Below are positions 12,201-24,371 of a stretch of 64,000 nt of DNA, in pieces (the first letter of the stretch is position 1; the number at the start of each line of letters is the position of its first letter). Origin of the DNA: Panax quinquefolius. Lineage: Eukaryota > Streptophyta > Magnoliopsida > Apiales > Araliaceae. The position numbers and the translations under genes were made by a program. Under the pieces are notes generated by a model, which was not told the origin of the DNA, ran no database searches, and worked only from the letters and a program-made list of their open reading frames with translations. The DNA is taken from NCBI GenBank assembly GCA_020205615.1, contig CM035171.1, positions 122,826,893-122,890,892 on the forward strand. The letters run 5' to 3'.

Positions 12201-15200
12201 AATCTAGAGAAACATATTTTGTGCTCCCAACTTCAGACCTAAACAGTTAATAAAAGTTATTACATTGATAAATTACCAGTAGATGTCTTCCCAAAAAAAT
12301 AAACCTACTGTACTTTCCGGTTTGATGCAGAAAGTTTATCCTTCTAATAAAGTCATCCTATACAAAGTTGCAACAAGAAATTGAAATCCCATACAGTCAA
12401 TATAATAATGTACTTGAAAAAACTAACCTCATTCCTTCCTTCATCAAGATGATTTGCACAATCCACATCCTTTTCAGATTTTTCAGCTATCTGAGCAGCA
12501 AAGATAAAATCTACTAGTTCAGTGATTGGAGCATCTTCTCCTGTAAATAAATATGGGAGAAGACTACGGGAAAGATCTCTTCCTGATTTAATTAAAAGGA
12601 TAATTACAGACGAGGACTATAATAATATGACCTAGAAAAGTTTATAGGTGAGTTTGTATATAAATATGAATATATGTAGACATAGAGCATATAACATAAG
12701 TGCAAACATATATTTACACTTGGTACATAGATATGAACAGGCATTATTCGGTGCAGCAGTGACCAAAAAGTATAACCAAATGGACATTGTCGCATTGCAG
12801 AAGGAACCTCGTGCCTGACATACAATTTGCTAGTAAAGCAACTAAGGTAGTACACCTCGAAGTTCAATCCCCAGTTCTATATGTTTGTTGTTGAAGTGTT
12901 TCTCGTGGCAAAGAAGAGAAGAAAAGCATAGTTCTATTAAGTACTAAAATTATATGCACAACAAGGAAGCACTTATAAGAGATTAAAAACAATTACAGAA
13001 ACTTCTACATACCAAGTTTATCTATTGCAAATTCTACTTCATCTTCAGAGAAATTCATCATTAACAAAGATGTTTTTTTGTCGGAATTAACTCCACTGGA
13101 TACATCAGGCTCCTGGTAGAGATTGAATTCAAGCCAAATCACAAGCAACACAGAGATCAAAAAAGCTCGATGAAAGAAATTTCCGTGACAATGATAACTT
13201 CTACAGGATACTCAACAAAGAAGTATGCTTATTCTCACAGACAAACCATAGCATAGAATGTTACCTCTTTAAGATGAATATCTGATGCAAAATTGGCGTA
13301 ACTGCTTGAATCCTTTTTGTCCCCAAACAAGCTATCCAGAGAATCTGATGATTCATAACATGATTTATGAGGAACCTGCTAAATGCCAAAGAAGGTCAAC
13401 TACTAGCTAATAGAACTTCGAGAAAGATAGATAATTGTGAGGAGCAAAGCAATTCATTTTAGACAGCGGCTTCATATAATGATTTTAATACATCATTAGA
13501 AAAATTTTGAATCTAAGATTTTCATATTAGAAATCATATAATCTATTACTATAGTATTAATGCCCATACCTCAGCTCAAAGTGGTCCCTGTTAAGAAAAA
13601 ATATTTTACAGAGACAAGATAGTAGCAAGTTACCTCCTCTCTTAGTTGACTAACTGTGGCTAGTATATCCTTGTCACTAGGTAAGCCGCCAAGTAAATCT
13701 GAAGATTCTGGCTTATTTTGGATAACCTATGCCATTCCAAACCATGTAAAATATTAGTGAAAGTTAAAAGATGTGATCAGATTGCGAAAATATAATTTGT
13801 AAACATTATTTCTAGAAGGGGGAAGTTTATTTTTCCTTTTTATCTGGCAAGGGGAAGCTGATTCATCCAAACATCCCACAACAATGCCAGGAATTATTTT
13901 AGGGCATTCTTTTAATATATAAAAGCCATTTCCTTTTATAAACTTTATTTCCACGATTCACTCAGGACATGGCACGGCTCCAAATTGTTCGAGAACAGTG
14001 TCATTGAATTTCTTGACCCTTTGCTTAGGATTAATCGGTTGTGTGTTTCTCGATAGAGGCAGGAAGGGATATAACCCAGCAGTCACCTAAAATGGTGGAA
14101 GTCATTAACTTATTGCCTTTAATATCAGTTTATCACGCCTGGACACATAAGAGAGATTTGAGAAAAACAAATGCTGTAAACTACAGGAAGATTAATCTTA
14201 AAGTCTTTGAAGGTCAGCATTTTAGTCTCAAACTATTAGCTATTTAGCATAGGTTTACAACTTACAAGGAAAGACGAGAATTTGGGTTGCTGAAGATGAC
14301 AGAGAACGAATTAAGATTAAGGAATAGCTCAGTCACATGAACAACCTAATAGTCAGAACTACTAATAAATTCAATGACATTGAGTAGTAAAGCCAAGAAG
14401 ATGGGGAGACCACCAAATAATAAGCATAAGAAAGTAATTACAAATTTTAACTGAGAAAGATACATTATACTTGTGAGAATATCAGAATTTGATGGATTAC
14501 AAAGTATCAACCATTTCATAACCCTCTACCTGGGTAAGTAACCCCAATTCCAAACAGCCTCATTAATCTAAACCTGGAATCAAATGAACGTGGGGTGGTT
14601 GGGAAGAGAGAAAGCTCTATAATGAGAAGCAGTTACACTATCAGTACTCTAAATGAAGTAAGGTGCTTTTTGGTTTTCTTCTAGTTCATCTATTTCCTTC
14701 CCTATTATTTTCCTTTTCAGGAAAGGAGGGGGATTTTGTGAACAGTTCTCACATAAGTATGAATGTACCTAGAATTTAAACAAAATCATGCACCTTCCTC
14801 TTTTTATGTCAAGAGAAAATATTCAACCTGAACAGTTGCTGGTAAATTCACTGAAAATTTCTATTTTTGTTTGGCTAACAGAAAGTAGCGAAATATTGGA
14901 CAAAAAGAATTCTATATTTGTTTGGCTAACAGAAAGTAACCGAAATACTGGACGGGGTTGTGGATCTGTTCATGACTGATTCTGTCATTAATAAGACGTG
15001 ATCTCTCAAATAAATGGAATGATTTTGCAAAACTAATACATATATCAACTAAAAAGCAATGTCCAAAGTAATAAAGGAAAAAGTTAAATGTAATTTCTTC
15101 CGACTAATACAAGGACAGACAAACCATTACAATGTCTATTTTATAAAGAGAACGAAACAAATGCACCAGAAAGGAAACATTCACTTACAAAATATTTAAA

Positions 15201-17932
15201 GAGAGTCTCTAATAACAATTCATCATTGTCTTCACCTAGATTGAAGAGGAAATGTTCTTCTTGTCAAACATACAAATAAAAGCATTCTAGTCACATGGTT
15301 AATGAAAAGGTGAATATAGTAAAAGAAAGTATGAATTGCAAGCATAAGTGTACCCCAATAATTTGAAAGGCGAAAAGGCTAGGCATTTGTTTAATATCTC
15401 TTATCATGTAAAATTTAGTAAGGTATCATACCAACTAATCCCAACTTCAAACCAATAAAATGTTAAGGAGTTTGGAATTCTGCACAGTTACCATTTTCTT
15501 CAATTGCTTTGTCAACAAGAGATGATGCGAATCCCATCCCTATAAACAATGATCTTATGCGGCTCCCTGATGAGCTTCCAACATTGTCCTACAAACAAAT
15601 GTTCTTCTCGATGACAAGGATGGAAAGAGAGAAAAACAAAATCTAGACATGTGTTAAAACTAACCATATATGTTTACAAACCTAATTCAATATAACTACA
15701 ACAAAAGTGTCACATGAAAAAAATGTAACCAGCATTCATTTTACACCTTGCCAGTGCATGAAGATCCACATGCCGGGTACACATGTCTAAATGATATGTT
15801 TATTGGGCTTTACGGTGTGGATCCTCATGCACCACCAAGGTGGAAGAAATCCACAAGAATCACAAACTTTTATATTTTAATATTACAACCTGTATCCAAA
15901 CTTCAAGAATCAAATCATAGTTACTTATCAAAATTAAAAATAAAAACTCTTAATCACCGAATCGACTTTAGAAAATACAATATTGGTATTCTTTATTCGA
16001 TAAAAGAGCAAGGATGGCTTGAACCCCGGACCTCAAGAAGATATAAGGAGCTCTCAACCAACTGCTCCGTGTTTCAATTTTTTGGCTAAACTCATGACCC
16101 TTCAGGATTAATTCTCATTCAATTTATTACCATTTTCAAAAAGATTATGACACCAGCAATGCATAGATTATTACATATAATTACTAACTAATACACTAAA
16201 AGGTATAGAAAAAAGAAGTGTAGTGTACATATTAATATTTTATACACATTTTCACTACGCTCTAGAGTCTAGATACTATGTATTTTCAAAATTGACTCTT
16301 TCACGCTCCACGAATCTGTAACTTAGATTCAAATACCAATTGGCACGGAAATGTGAACAAGAATGGCAACAACTCAGTCAATATATAGTGTTTTTTCTGG
16401 TCTTCTATTGATAATATGCTGCTAATTGCGTACTCGGGGGTGCCTATCGACAATAAATCAATACACGGTGAATGGAAATTCTTGACACTGAAAGGCTGGT
16501 GCAAGAAACAACATGAGATGACAATTAGCACTCAAAAGCTCCCATTTAATTAAAGTCTCGCACATAATATATTCCAATTATGATGATAACCATTTGTTGG
16601 TTGTTCTTCAAAATCCTTAGTTTTGGTAAAGTCCCACATTGCCTATTTTGAGAACCTTTCATGTGATATTACTATATTATAGTGTTGTATTTAGTAACAT
16701 GGTTGAGGAAAAAGGGATGGGCCCTCATTCATGAGGCTATCTTAGGAATTTGGTTGGGCTAAGCTTGGGTTGTATCTTATCTTTGGGCTTCTAGTCTGAA
16801 AGCCTTAATGCATATTTTCCAACACTACTTCCTAGTATCATCTATTTTTTTTAATAAATCCCTACTTAAGCATACATCCTAAGCTTATGTTGTTCCAATT
16901 TTCCTGTTTGTTCGTCTTGTTAATACTGTTATATTTTCCAACACTACTTCCTAATATCCTTTATTTTTTTTAATAAATCCTACTTGAGCTTACATCCTAA
17001 GCTTACAAATAATACAGAAATTGTTGTAAGAACTACTCTCGGCAGCCTTTCAAAGATGTCAAAATTTTCCTCTCTTTTTGCCGTTATAAGAATGTCTTTC
17101 TTTGAACTCTTTTTGTCCCTTAGGGAATGAATGTAATCGACACTTGCCTAATAATAAATTTAATCTATGAAATCAAAAAATAGAAATGTAATTAGCACTT
17201 GAGATTTTTTTTGGGAAATAACAATTTTTCGCACTGAGCAAACATAATCCTGGATATTAAGGTTTTATATTTAATTTATTTGAATTGTTATTTCATGTTG
17301 CCATCATCCACACCCGCTTTCATGGTACCAGGTAGTAGGACACTAGAGTTGAAGTTTTCTAAATGGCTGCGTGCCACATGCCGAACTGATAGTTGAGAAT
17401 GCTTCACGAGCGAATCTGGCAAATAATACCTTTCCCCAATAAATCCTCAGGATGAAATTGCAACATAAATGAGCAAAATAGACCCTTTTCAAGAAGCCGT
17501 TTGATTAGTTGCATTCTAGAAAGGGCCGAGTCAAAACCAAGCCGCTCTTTGTTAGATAGAAAGATACAAGGCAACTTAACCATTTCAACATGGAAGACGA
17601 AGTTGCCTGCTCCTACTATCCAGCTTCAACACATCAAAAGCAGCTATACCCAATAAAGATTTTCGTGATAAAAGTACGTTGTTTTCAAAAATTAGTTACA
17701 AAGTACAAACAATGGGCAACCAGTGTATCTCTCAAATACAAAATCTTGTTTAGAATTAAAGACATAGAGGAACATATTTACAAGAAGCCGGTGCAGAAGC
17801 AAAACAATGATTGTAATCTGAAAAAATGTAGCATACCCCAATTTGCCTTGGTTGCATGTTAATGGATGGGAATTCCTCATGATCCTCAACCGTAACTTTT
17901 GGCATAGTTCCAGGCTCACTTTCAAGCTCCAT
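9296..17932 (-). CDS. DRM3: DRM3-type domains-rearranged DNA methyltransferase
   Basis: Ten coding exons in reading order: 17932-17837, 15588-15492, 15235-15189, 13726-13634, 13375-13265, 13112-13013, 12540-12428, 11667-11565, 11203-11130, 10675-9296. Phases are consistent and give 737 aa. Three UBA-like segments precede the catalytic half: about 38-80 (FIGMGF), 155-200 (LMMNFSEDEVEFAIDKLG) and 225-265 (LLEMGFPEQEISAAIEKHG). The last exon carries the DRM methyltransferase, whose SAM-binding motif I (YSGIGG, 622-627) follows rather than precedes the other motif blocks, the rearrangement that names the family. Motif IV reads NPCTGMGADG at 699-708. The Cys (701) is kept, but the SPCNN..GSNR surroundings of DRM2 are lost, and the C-terminus is short. 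This is the pattern of DRM3, known in Arabidopsis as a catalytically altered partner of DRM2 in RNA-directed DNA methylation. A KRPKEEY motif is duplicated early in exon 10. The exon 9 donor (AAG|GTCCTC) is weak but is the one that keeps phase. Confidence 0.88.
14860..14953. repeat. Tandem 42-bp duplication in a DRM3 intron
   Basis: Copies at 14860-14901 and 14911-14953 share TGTTTGGCTAACAGAAAGTA and the following CGAAATA(T/C)TGGAC, with a handful of differences. Confidence 0.75.
15742..15845. repeat. Long imperfect hairpin in DRM3 intron 1
   Basis: The left arm (about 15742-15770, containing GTGCATGAAGATCCACA) pairs with the right arm (about 15816-15843, containing TGTGGATCCTCATGCAC), with one mismatch across the 17-base core and weaker pairing for about ten more bases. 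The loop is about 45 bases. It could be a short MITE or a precursor-like foldback. There is no coding content. Confidence 0.55.
16812..17005. repeat. Direct duplication of about 76 bp in DRM3 intron 1
   Basis: Copies at 16812-16887 and 16931-17005 both run from ATATTTTCCAACACTACTTC to CATCCTAAGCTTA, separated by 43 bases. They differ by a few substitutions and one-base indels. Confidence 0.8.
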
Positions 17933-18725
17933 TGAATTGTGCTATCTGATATTTTGCTATCTCAGACTACAGCAAAAATAAAAAGTTACATAAATCTAAA
18001 AAATTAATTAGAAAACTGAATTTTTAAATACCTGAGTTGCAGTTTATCTTCTCTCATTGCAAAAAAAGAAATGTTAAAATCGGCTAAAACTGAAAAAATA
18101 AACCCTATATTACTGAAATGCCAAATATAGAAAATTTGCCACCAAAATTCACTGAAAATGAAGTAACCACACCATTCACTATATTCCCTTATTCCCATGA
18201 TTATAGATACATTTCTCTTTTAACCTGTTGGCCAAAAAGATATATAGACACGCACAGACACATTACTCCAAATGATTTTAATCATAAAAAATTTACTAAT
18301 TTGTTGTGAAATCGAGCAACTGAACTTGTTTACTTATATAATGCAAAACAGATAATTAGAAAGAAACACAGAGTATGCCCAATCAGTTGGCACAGGAGAA
18401 TCAGATTATGTGAATGAAAAACAGAGTAATTAAGGACTTTCATGAATCAAAACTTGTGAATTTTATCAATTGAACTCATCAACTTCTTCCTCTTCAGCTA
18501 AAACAATGTCCAATAAGGCAAAAAACAAACCCTTTCCTAATTCTTTAACTAATTACCAGCTCAAATTAAATTACAGAAGAGGAAATAATTAACAAGGAGA
18601 CAAGGAGTGGATGCATGCACATGCGACGGCCGGCGTACCTGATCGGAGCTCTCACTTAAAGAGTGATCAATCCAGTCCGCGGTGACCGGCGCTCCGAGCT
18701 CACCGACGGCCGCCGTGGTTTAATT
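17933..18725 (-). other. 5' UTR exons and leader intron of the DRM3-like gene
   Basis: A GC-rich leader exon (about 18725-18639, no ATG) ends in CAG|GTACGC. An acceptor at 17968-17967 (CTGTAG) precedes a 34-base leader continuation before the ATG at 17932. This gives a leader intron of 672 bases. The transcription start is not defined by any clear TATA and is a guess. Confidence 0.5.
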
Positions 18726-19316
18726 ACTTCAAGTACATTCGTCGCGCAGAAAGAAACGAGAGCTCATATGAAAAAGGTAAAACTGTTTTGGAGTGAGTAC
18801 GTATGAAAGTGGTGGTACGGACACGTTGAAGTTCTACTTATTCTGTACCCCAGTGTGTGAGACTATCACATACTACGTTTTATTGTTTTAAGTAGTACTT
18901 CCATATTTGGATTTTGCATGAACGGTGGGCCGTCATGTGACGAATGTGTGACGCCTGTCATTTAACCTGCCACGATGGTAAATTTTCATATATGTTTTAT
19001 TATTATTGTTGCGAGTTTTTTTTCTAATTATTATTATCTGCTTGTGGGTTTTACTTTCACTCGGGAATAGAGGTTCTGTTCAATGTACAGTTTCCAATGT
19101 AGTCATAAAATTTTACCTCATCCCATTTAATTGTCTTTTAATTTACTATGGTCAAATTATTATTTTTAATTAATAAATTATGTTATTGTTTAGAAACATA
19201 TGTATAGAGACCAGGACTATAATAAGTTAATATAGAAATTACTACTAACAAAAAGTTTGTGGTTTTAAAAACCTAGATAAACATTTATAATCATCAATTT
19301 AAAAAATGATAAATGT
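18726..19316. other. Intergenic flank upstream of the DRM3-like gene
   Basis: No gene was seen. This stretch should hold the DRM3 promoter on its left side. Its right edge is the start of the nested retrotransposon cluster. Confidence 0.4.
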
Positions 19317-20307
19317 TGTAAGATCTCATTTTTTTATGAATAAGATTTAATTTTCTTTATATATTATTCTAAATAGTAAGGTATTGATTTAATAAATATT
19401 TTAGTTGTGGAAGTACAAATTATATAAAGTAAACAGTTATCGAAAAATATTCGTTTTTTCGTGAAACATTCCTTTTGTCGGGAATATTATACTCGGTAAA
19501 GTACGACAGCGCCAAAATAAACAATCATTGGTGGGCTCCACAACGGAATAATTGTCGAATATTAAAAGCAACAGAAATAACTTTTTTTAAAATTGACGGT
19601 AAAATTTTTACCGTTAACTATTGAAATATTCGGTGATAAAAGTACAGTAATACACGTTATTTCACAGTAGTATGCGGTATTGCACAGTAACACGATATTA
19701 TACAGTATCTCTAATTATTGATTTTTACGTAAGAAATCAGTCAGTATTTCATTTAATAATTGTCACAGTAGTTGCTGCACAGTATCTCATATTATTGATT
19801 CAATAATTGTTATCGTAACATCTGCACAATATTTTATATTATTAAATCAATGATTATCACGACACAGTTACTCATATTATTTGATATAAAATAATATTAT
19901 TAGTTAGCATTATTGACTGTCTGTGACTCCCCCAAAATAGGTCCACACGACCCATTCTGAGTCGCTAGATATCACTCTTTAAAAATCAAATACAAAACTT
20001 CATTTATATTAATCATTGAATGCACGCAGAAGCACGACAACATATAAGATGTGAGTTTCAATACAAAATCTATGTAACTCTCATGGTGCCTCGACCACAA
20101 CACTTTACAAAGGTACTTTACATAAAAATACAGTCAATAACTGTTTTAGAAATTAAAATATTTGGGTAGTGCTTAAGGAAACCTTCGTACATGGGAGGCC
20201 AAGCGTCTAAGTTATGATAGATATTATATGTCTACAGAATTATCCTTGGTTGACCCAATAGACCCCAAAGAAAAATAAGAAGATTGCTATCATCTTTTTT
20301 TCAATGG

Positions 20308-22244
20308 TGTGACGCCTTCAAAATAGGTATACATCACCTATTCTGAGTCTCCAAATACGTGGTACAGAATATAAATACAATCTTAATTATACAACAAGAG
20401 AGCGGTGAGTTTTAATACAAATCATCGCCTTCTGATAATATTCACTCTCGTAATAAGTCCTCATTACATTTATTGTCACACTTCTTAATGTAATAGTGAG
20501 GACTACTAGCTAATACTATCATCCGGACCATCACTCTGTTCCCCGACTCGTCCCAGCTACGTTCTCATTTCCTGAAGAGAATAGTGAAAGAAAGGGTGAG
20601 CTCAACTAGCCTAGTAAGAAATATTATGACTAAGATAATACAGAATAAATTATCATTAGCCTTAAATAGTGTTAAGCTGATACAATATAACAAACATCAA
20701 GTTTAAGTGCAGCGGATCAAACAATCCATTAAAAGAGTCAAGTAGAGAATACAATCTACTATCTTTTATGATTTAAAAGGTTTTTCATCATTTTATTGCT
20801 GAGACTCAGCTTAATAAATAATCCACATCATCGAATCACACTTCGCTACTACCCAGGATATTCTTTAGTATCACGACAAAGAAATTATCCATGCACTTCT
20901 GGGCCAAGGATATTCGTGTATTCATTAATGGTCATGATCATGCCAACAATCGTCCATCAATGACTACTACTACCAAAAGGACTTTTACCACATCATTTGT
21001 AACATTACGGGCCATGATTATATCGAATAATCCTCAGTCATAATCATACCAAGTCCATTTATGCACTACAGCCACGTATGACTTTCAACATAATATAAAC
21101 ATGAGGATGATGACAATGATATAAGAATTCAATAAAACAAGTTCACGAATTAATTTGTCCAGGAACCAATAACATCCAAATTGTCAACATGATACTTCTT
21201 TGTAGAGTAAAATTCAAGAATGCTCAGAAGAATATTTTCACGAAAAGATACTGGATGAAGCGCAAATATCAAGGATATTCCACTAATTTCATGGAGTATA
21301 GAAGTCAAAATTTTAACCAACTGAGTATAATAAAAATGGAATAACAAAAGAAATTGTCATGCATGCGGTACTTTGCATAGACAGGTTATTCCAACAGAAT
21401 AATAAATAACGGAACCAGGTCAGGCGAAATTCACACCAACAGGATGTTCCAACAGAATAATAAAGATTTTAATCAAGTCCCACAGAAAAGCATGTATACA
21501 TGATATTCCAATGTAATAATAAAGATTTAAAACCAGTCCCATAAAATGCATGCATGACGATATTCCAATGTAATAATAAAAAATGAAATAATGTAAGAAT
21601 TTCACCAAGTATAGGGTAGCAGCATGATATCTGAGTTATTCCAATGTAATAATAAATAATGGAATAATGTAAGTTCTCTTTATGAATACAAAAGAAATAA
21701 TATCCCTTACCTTAAGAAGAAGAGTACTGGATATATGAGTAGTGAAGTAGCAGAACACTTTTCTTCTTTCTCTTTATAGTTTCTCTCTCTAGAGTTTCAA
21801 TGAATTCGTAAGAAATTATGAAGGAATGAGCTTCTATTTATAGAAGAATGGATCGCATAAGTAACTAATTCATGAATCAGTCCGTATTGATTTACTTTTA
21901 ATCGGACGGTCCATATTTAAAGCAAAATCTTTTAAATAAAATATAATATATATTATATATTATATATATATAAACTCACGGGCGCTACATAAACAATTCA
22001 CGGATGCCTTCAGCTGAATTCAATTATCAAGTAAAACAAAACAAAAAAAATATAATATGTATATATATATATATATATATTCAACACATGTCTTATATGC
22101 ATTTTTTTTCCACCAAAACCAACATCCATCAACATCTACCCAAGACTTTGTGACATTTGATCATTATACTCCCTCCACTAACTTATCTTTCCTCCCGTGA
22201 ATCCAAATATTACTTCCCCCATTAGTCAATCCCCACATGCAATA

Positions 22245-22296
<52 letters not shown>

Positions 22297-22374
22297 TACA
22301 ATATCAACACTACATCATCCAATTTCAAGACATCTTTCCCCACCCCCACTCAAGACAACTTGACAACTTTACAA

Positions 22375-22424
<50 letters not shown>

Positions 22425-22804
22425 TAAAACAAAATTGAGCGACTTCTCACGTAAGCATCAATAATTAATACCGTGTGCTACTATGCAACCACGCGCATTA
22501 CTGTACTTTTACTACCGAGTAGTTCAACATTATTAACGGTAAAACTTCCGCCGTTATTTTCAATAAAATATTTTTGTCGTTTTCTCAATCCGACAATAAT
22601 TCTGTTGTGGGGTCCACCAATGATTGTACCATCGTACGGATATTCCCTGACAAAAAGAATATTTCCCGACCAATCGAATATAATATAACAACTTGCATAC
22701 TTTAAAAAATTTGTAAATATTACCCACAACTATAACATTATATTAAATTCATTCCATGATAATTATAGAAAATTCATCTTTATTTAAAAAGTTGGGGTCT
22801 TACA
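20308..22804 (-). mobile_element. Solo LTR of family H inside the left LTR of G
   Basis: On + it runs TGTGACGCCTTC...GGGGTCTTACA (2497 bp), with no internal region. It is flanked by AATGG (20303-20307) and AATGA (22805-22809). The uninterrupted G sequence near 23870 reads CAATGGCGAGTC, so the flanks are a 5-bp target-site duplication with one later change. It contains (AT)n runs and a minus-strand copy of the GGAATATCC-type array at about 21410-21660. Confidence 0.8.
22248..22295. repeat. (AT)n microsatellite within solo LTR H
   Basis: An AT dinucleotide run of about 24 units. A second, shorter TA tract follows at about 22375-22420. Confidence 0.9.
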
Positions 22805-23471
22805 AATGATGAGTCTTCTCTTGACATATAATTATCTCCGATGTCTCCAAGTGAGAATTATATTTTAAATATACTCCAAGATCATATAGGTAGTGCTCGT
22901 AGATATACTCAGCAAGTGGATGTGCACAACCCTGCTTTATGATAACACGAGGTTGTATGTCATTAAACATCTTGTATGATAGTGGCAAAACACCCTTCCA
23001 AAATTGGGTTCACCTCACCCTATTCGGTTCACCAAAATTAAATATCAAATATCACCCTTAACTTTAACCTTTATCAATTTAACCATTTAATTAATAGAAT
23101 AATTATAAGAAAATTGAATACTTTCATTTCATAAAATTCGGGGTCTAACAATCTGCCCTCCTTATGAAATTTTGCCCTCGAAATTTACGTACCTGGTAGT
23201 TCGAAGAGATGAGAATACCTTACTTTCTTTTTTCAATCAGACCTTCCTGCTTATTTCCTCTCTATCATGATTTTCCCATTTCTCATCTCCTGTATTTCAG
23301 ATATCATTCTAGAATATATCTTCAAAACAAAGGTTAATTGACATATCACAATTTATCAACTTATCAAGTAAACAATTTCAGCTTAGGTAAGTCACACACT
23401 AGCGAAGTATATAACTCGTCTCTCCCCTCCTAGTTCTAGACTCTTATCTCCGCCAGCGACCATATCCTTAA

Positions 23472-23483
23472 GCTCTGATACCA
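23472..23483 (-). promoter_or_regulatory. Primer-binding site of element G (tRNA-iMet)
   Basis: The minus strand reads TGGTATCAGAGC, the standard complement to the 3' end of plant initiator tRNA-Met. It lies two bases from the 5' LTR that begins (on +) at 23486. Confidence 0.85.
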
Positions 23484-24371
23484 TTTGTGACGCCCCCAAA
23501 ATAGGTCCACACGACCCATTCTGTGTCGCCAAATATCACTCTTTAAAAATCAAATACAAGTTTCATTTATATAACTGTTGAATTATCGTGTAGAGTACAA
23601 CAACAAATAAGCTGTGAGTTTCAATACAAAATCTATGTAACTCTCATGGTGCCTCGACCACAACACCTTACAAAGGTACTTTACATAAAAGTACAGTCAA
23701 CAACTATTTTAGAAATTAAAATCTTTGGGAAGTGCTTAAGGAAACCTTCGTATACTGGGAGGCCGTGCGTCAGGGTTATGATAGATATCATATGTCCACG
23801 AAATTATCCTTGGTTGACCTATAGACCCCGAAAGAAAATAAGAAGATTGCTATCATCTTTTTTTCAATGGCGAGTCTTCTCTTGACATATAATTATCTCC
23901 GATGTCTCCAAGTGAGAATTATATTTCAAATATACTCCAAGATCATATAGGTAGTTGTGAGACCCCAGATTTTATCAATAAAGATTTAAATTTTGTCGAA
24001 ATAATTTTTAATATTATGGTGTGAATTTAAGATAATATTATAGTTATGGGTAGTATTTATAAATTTTGCAAAGTATTCAAGTGGTTATATTATATTCGAT
24101 TGGTCTGGGGAATATTAGGTTTAGCGGGAATATTCGTATAACTACCAATCATCATTGGTGGATCCCACAATGTAATTATTGTTTGGATTGAGAAAACGAC
24201 AAAAATATTTTATTGAAATAACGGTGGAAGTTTTACCGTTGATCTTGTTTGAACTACTTCGGTAGTAAAAGTACGATGAATACGTGTGGTTGCATAAGAG
24301 CACGCACCAGATTGATTATCGATGCTTATGTGAGAAGTCACCGGTTTGATTCCATTATTGTCGATTAATAA

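Noticed and set aside
23472..23483. tRNA-like sequence GCTCTGATACCA
   Set aside because: It is the primer-binding site of element G; no cloverleaf surrounds it, so it is not a tRNA gene.
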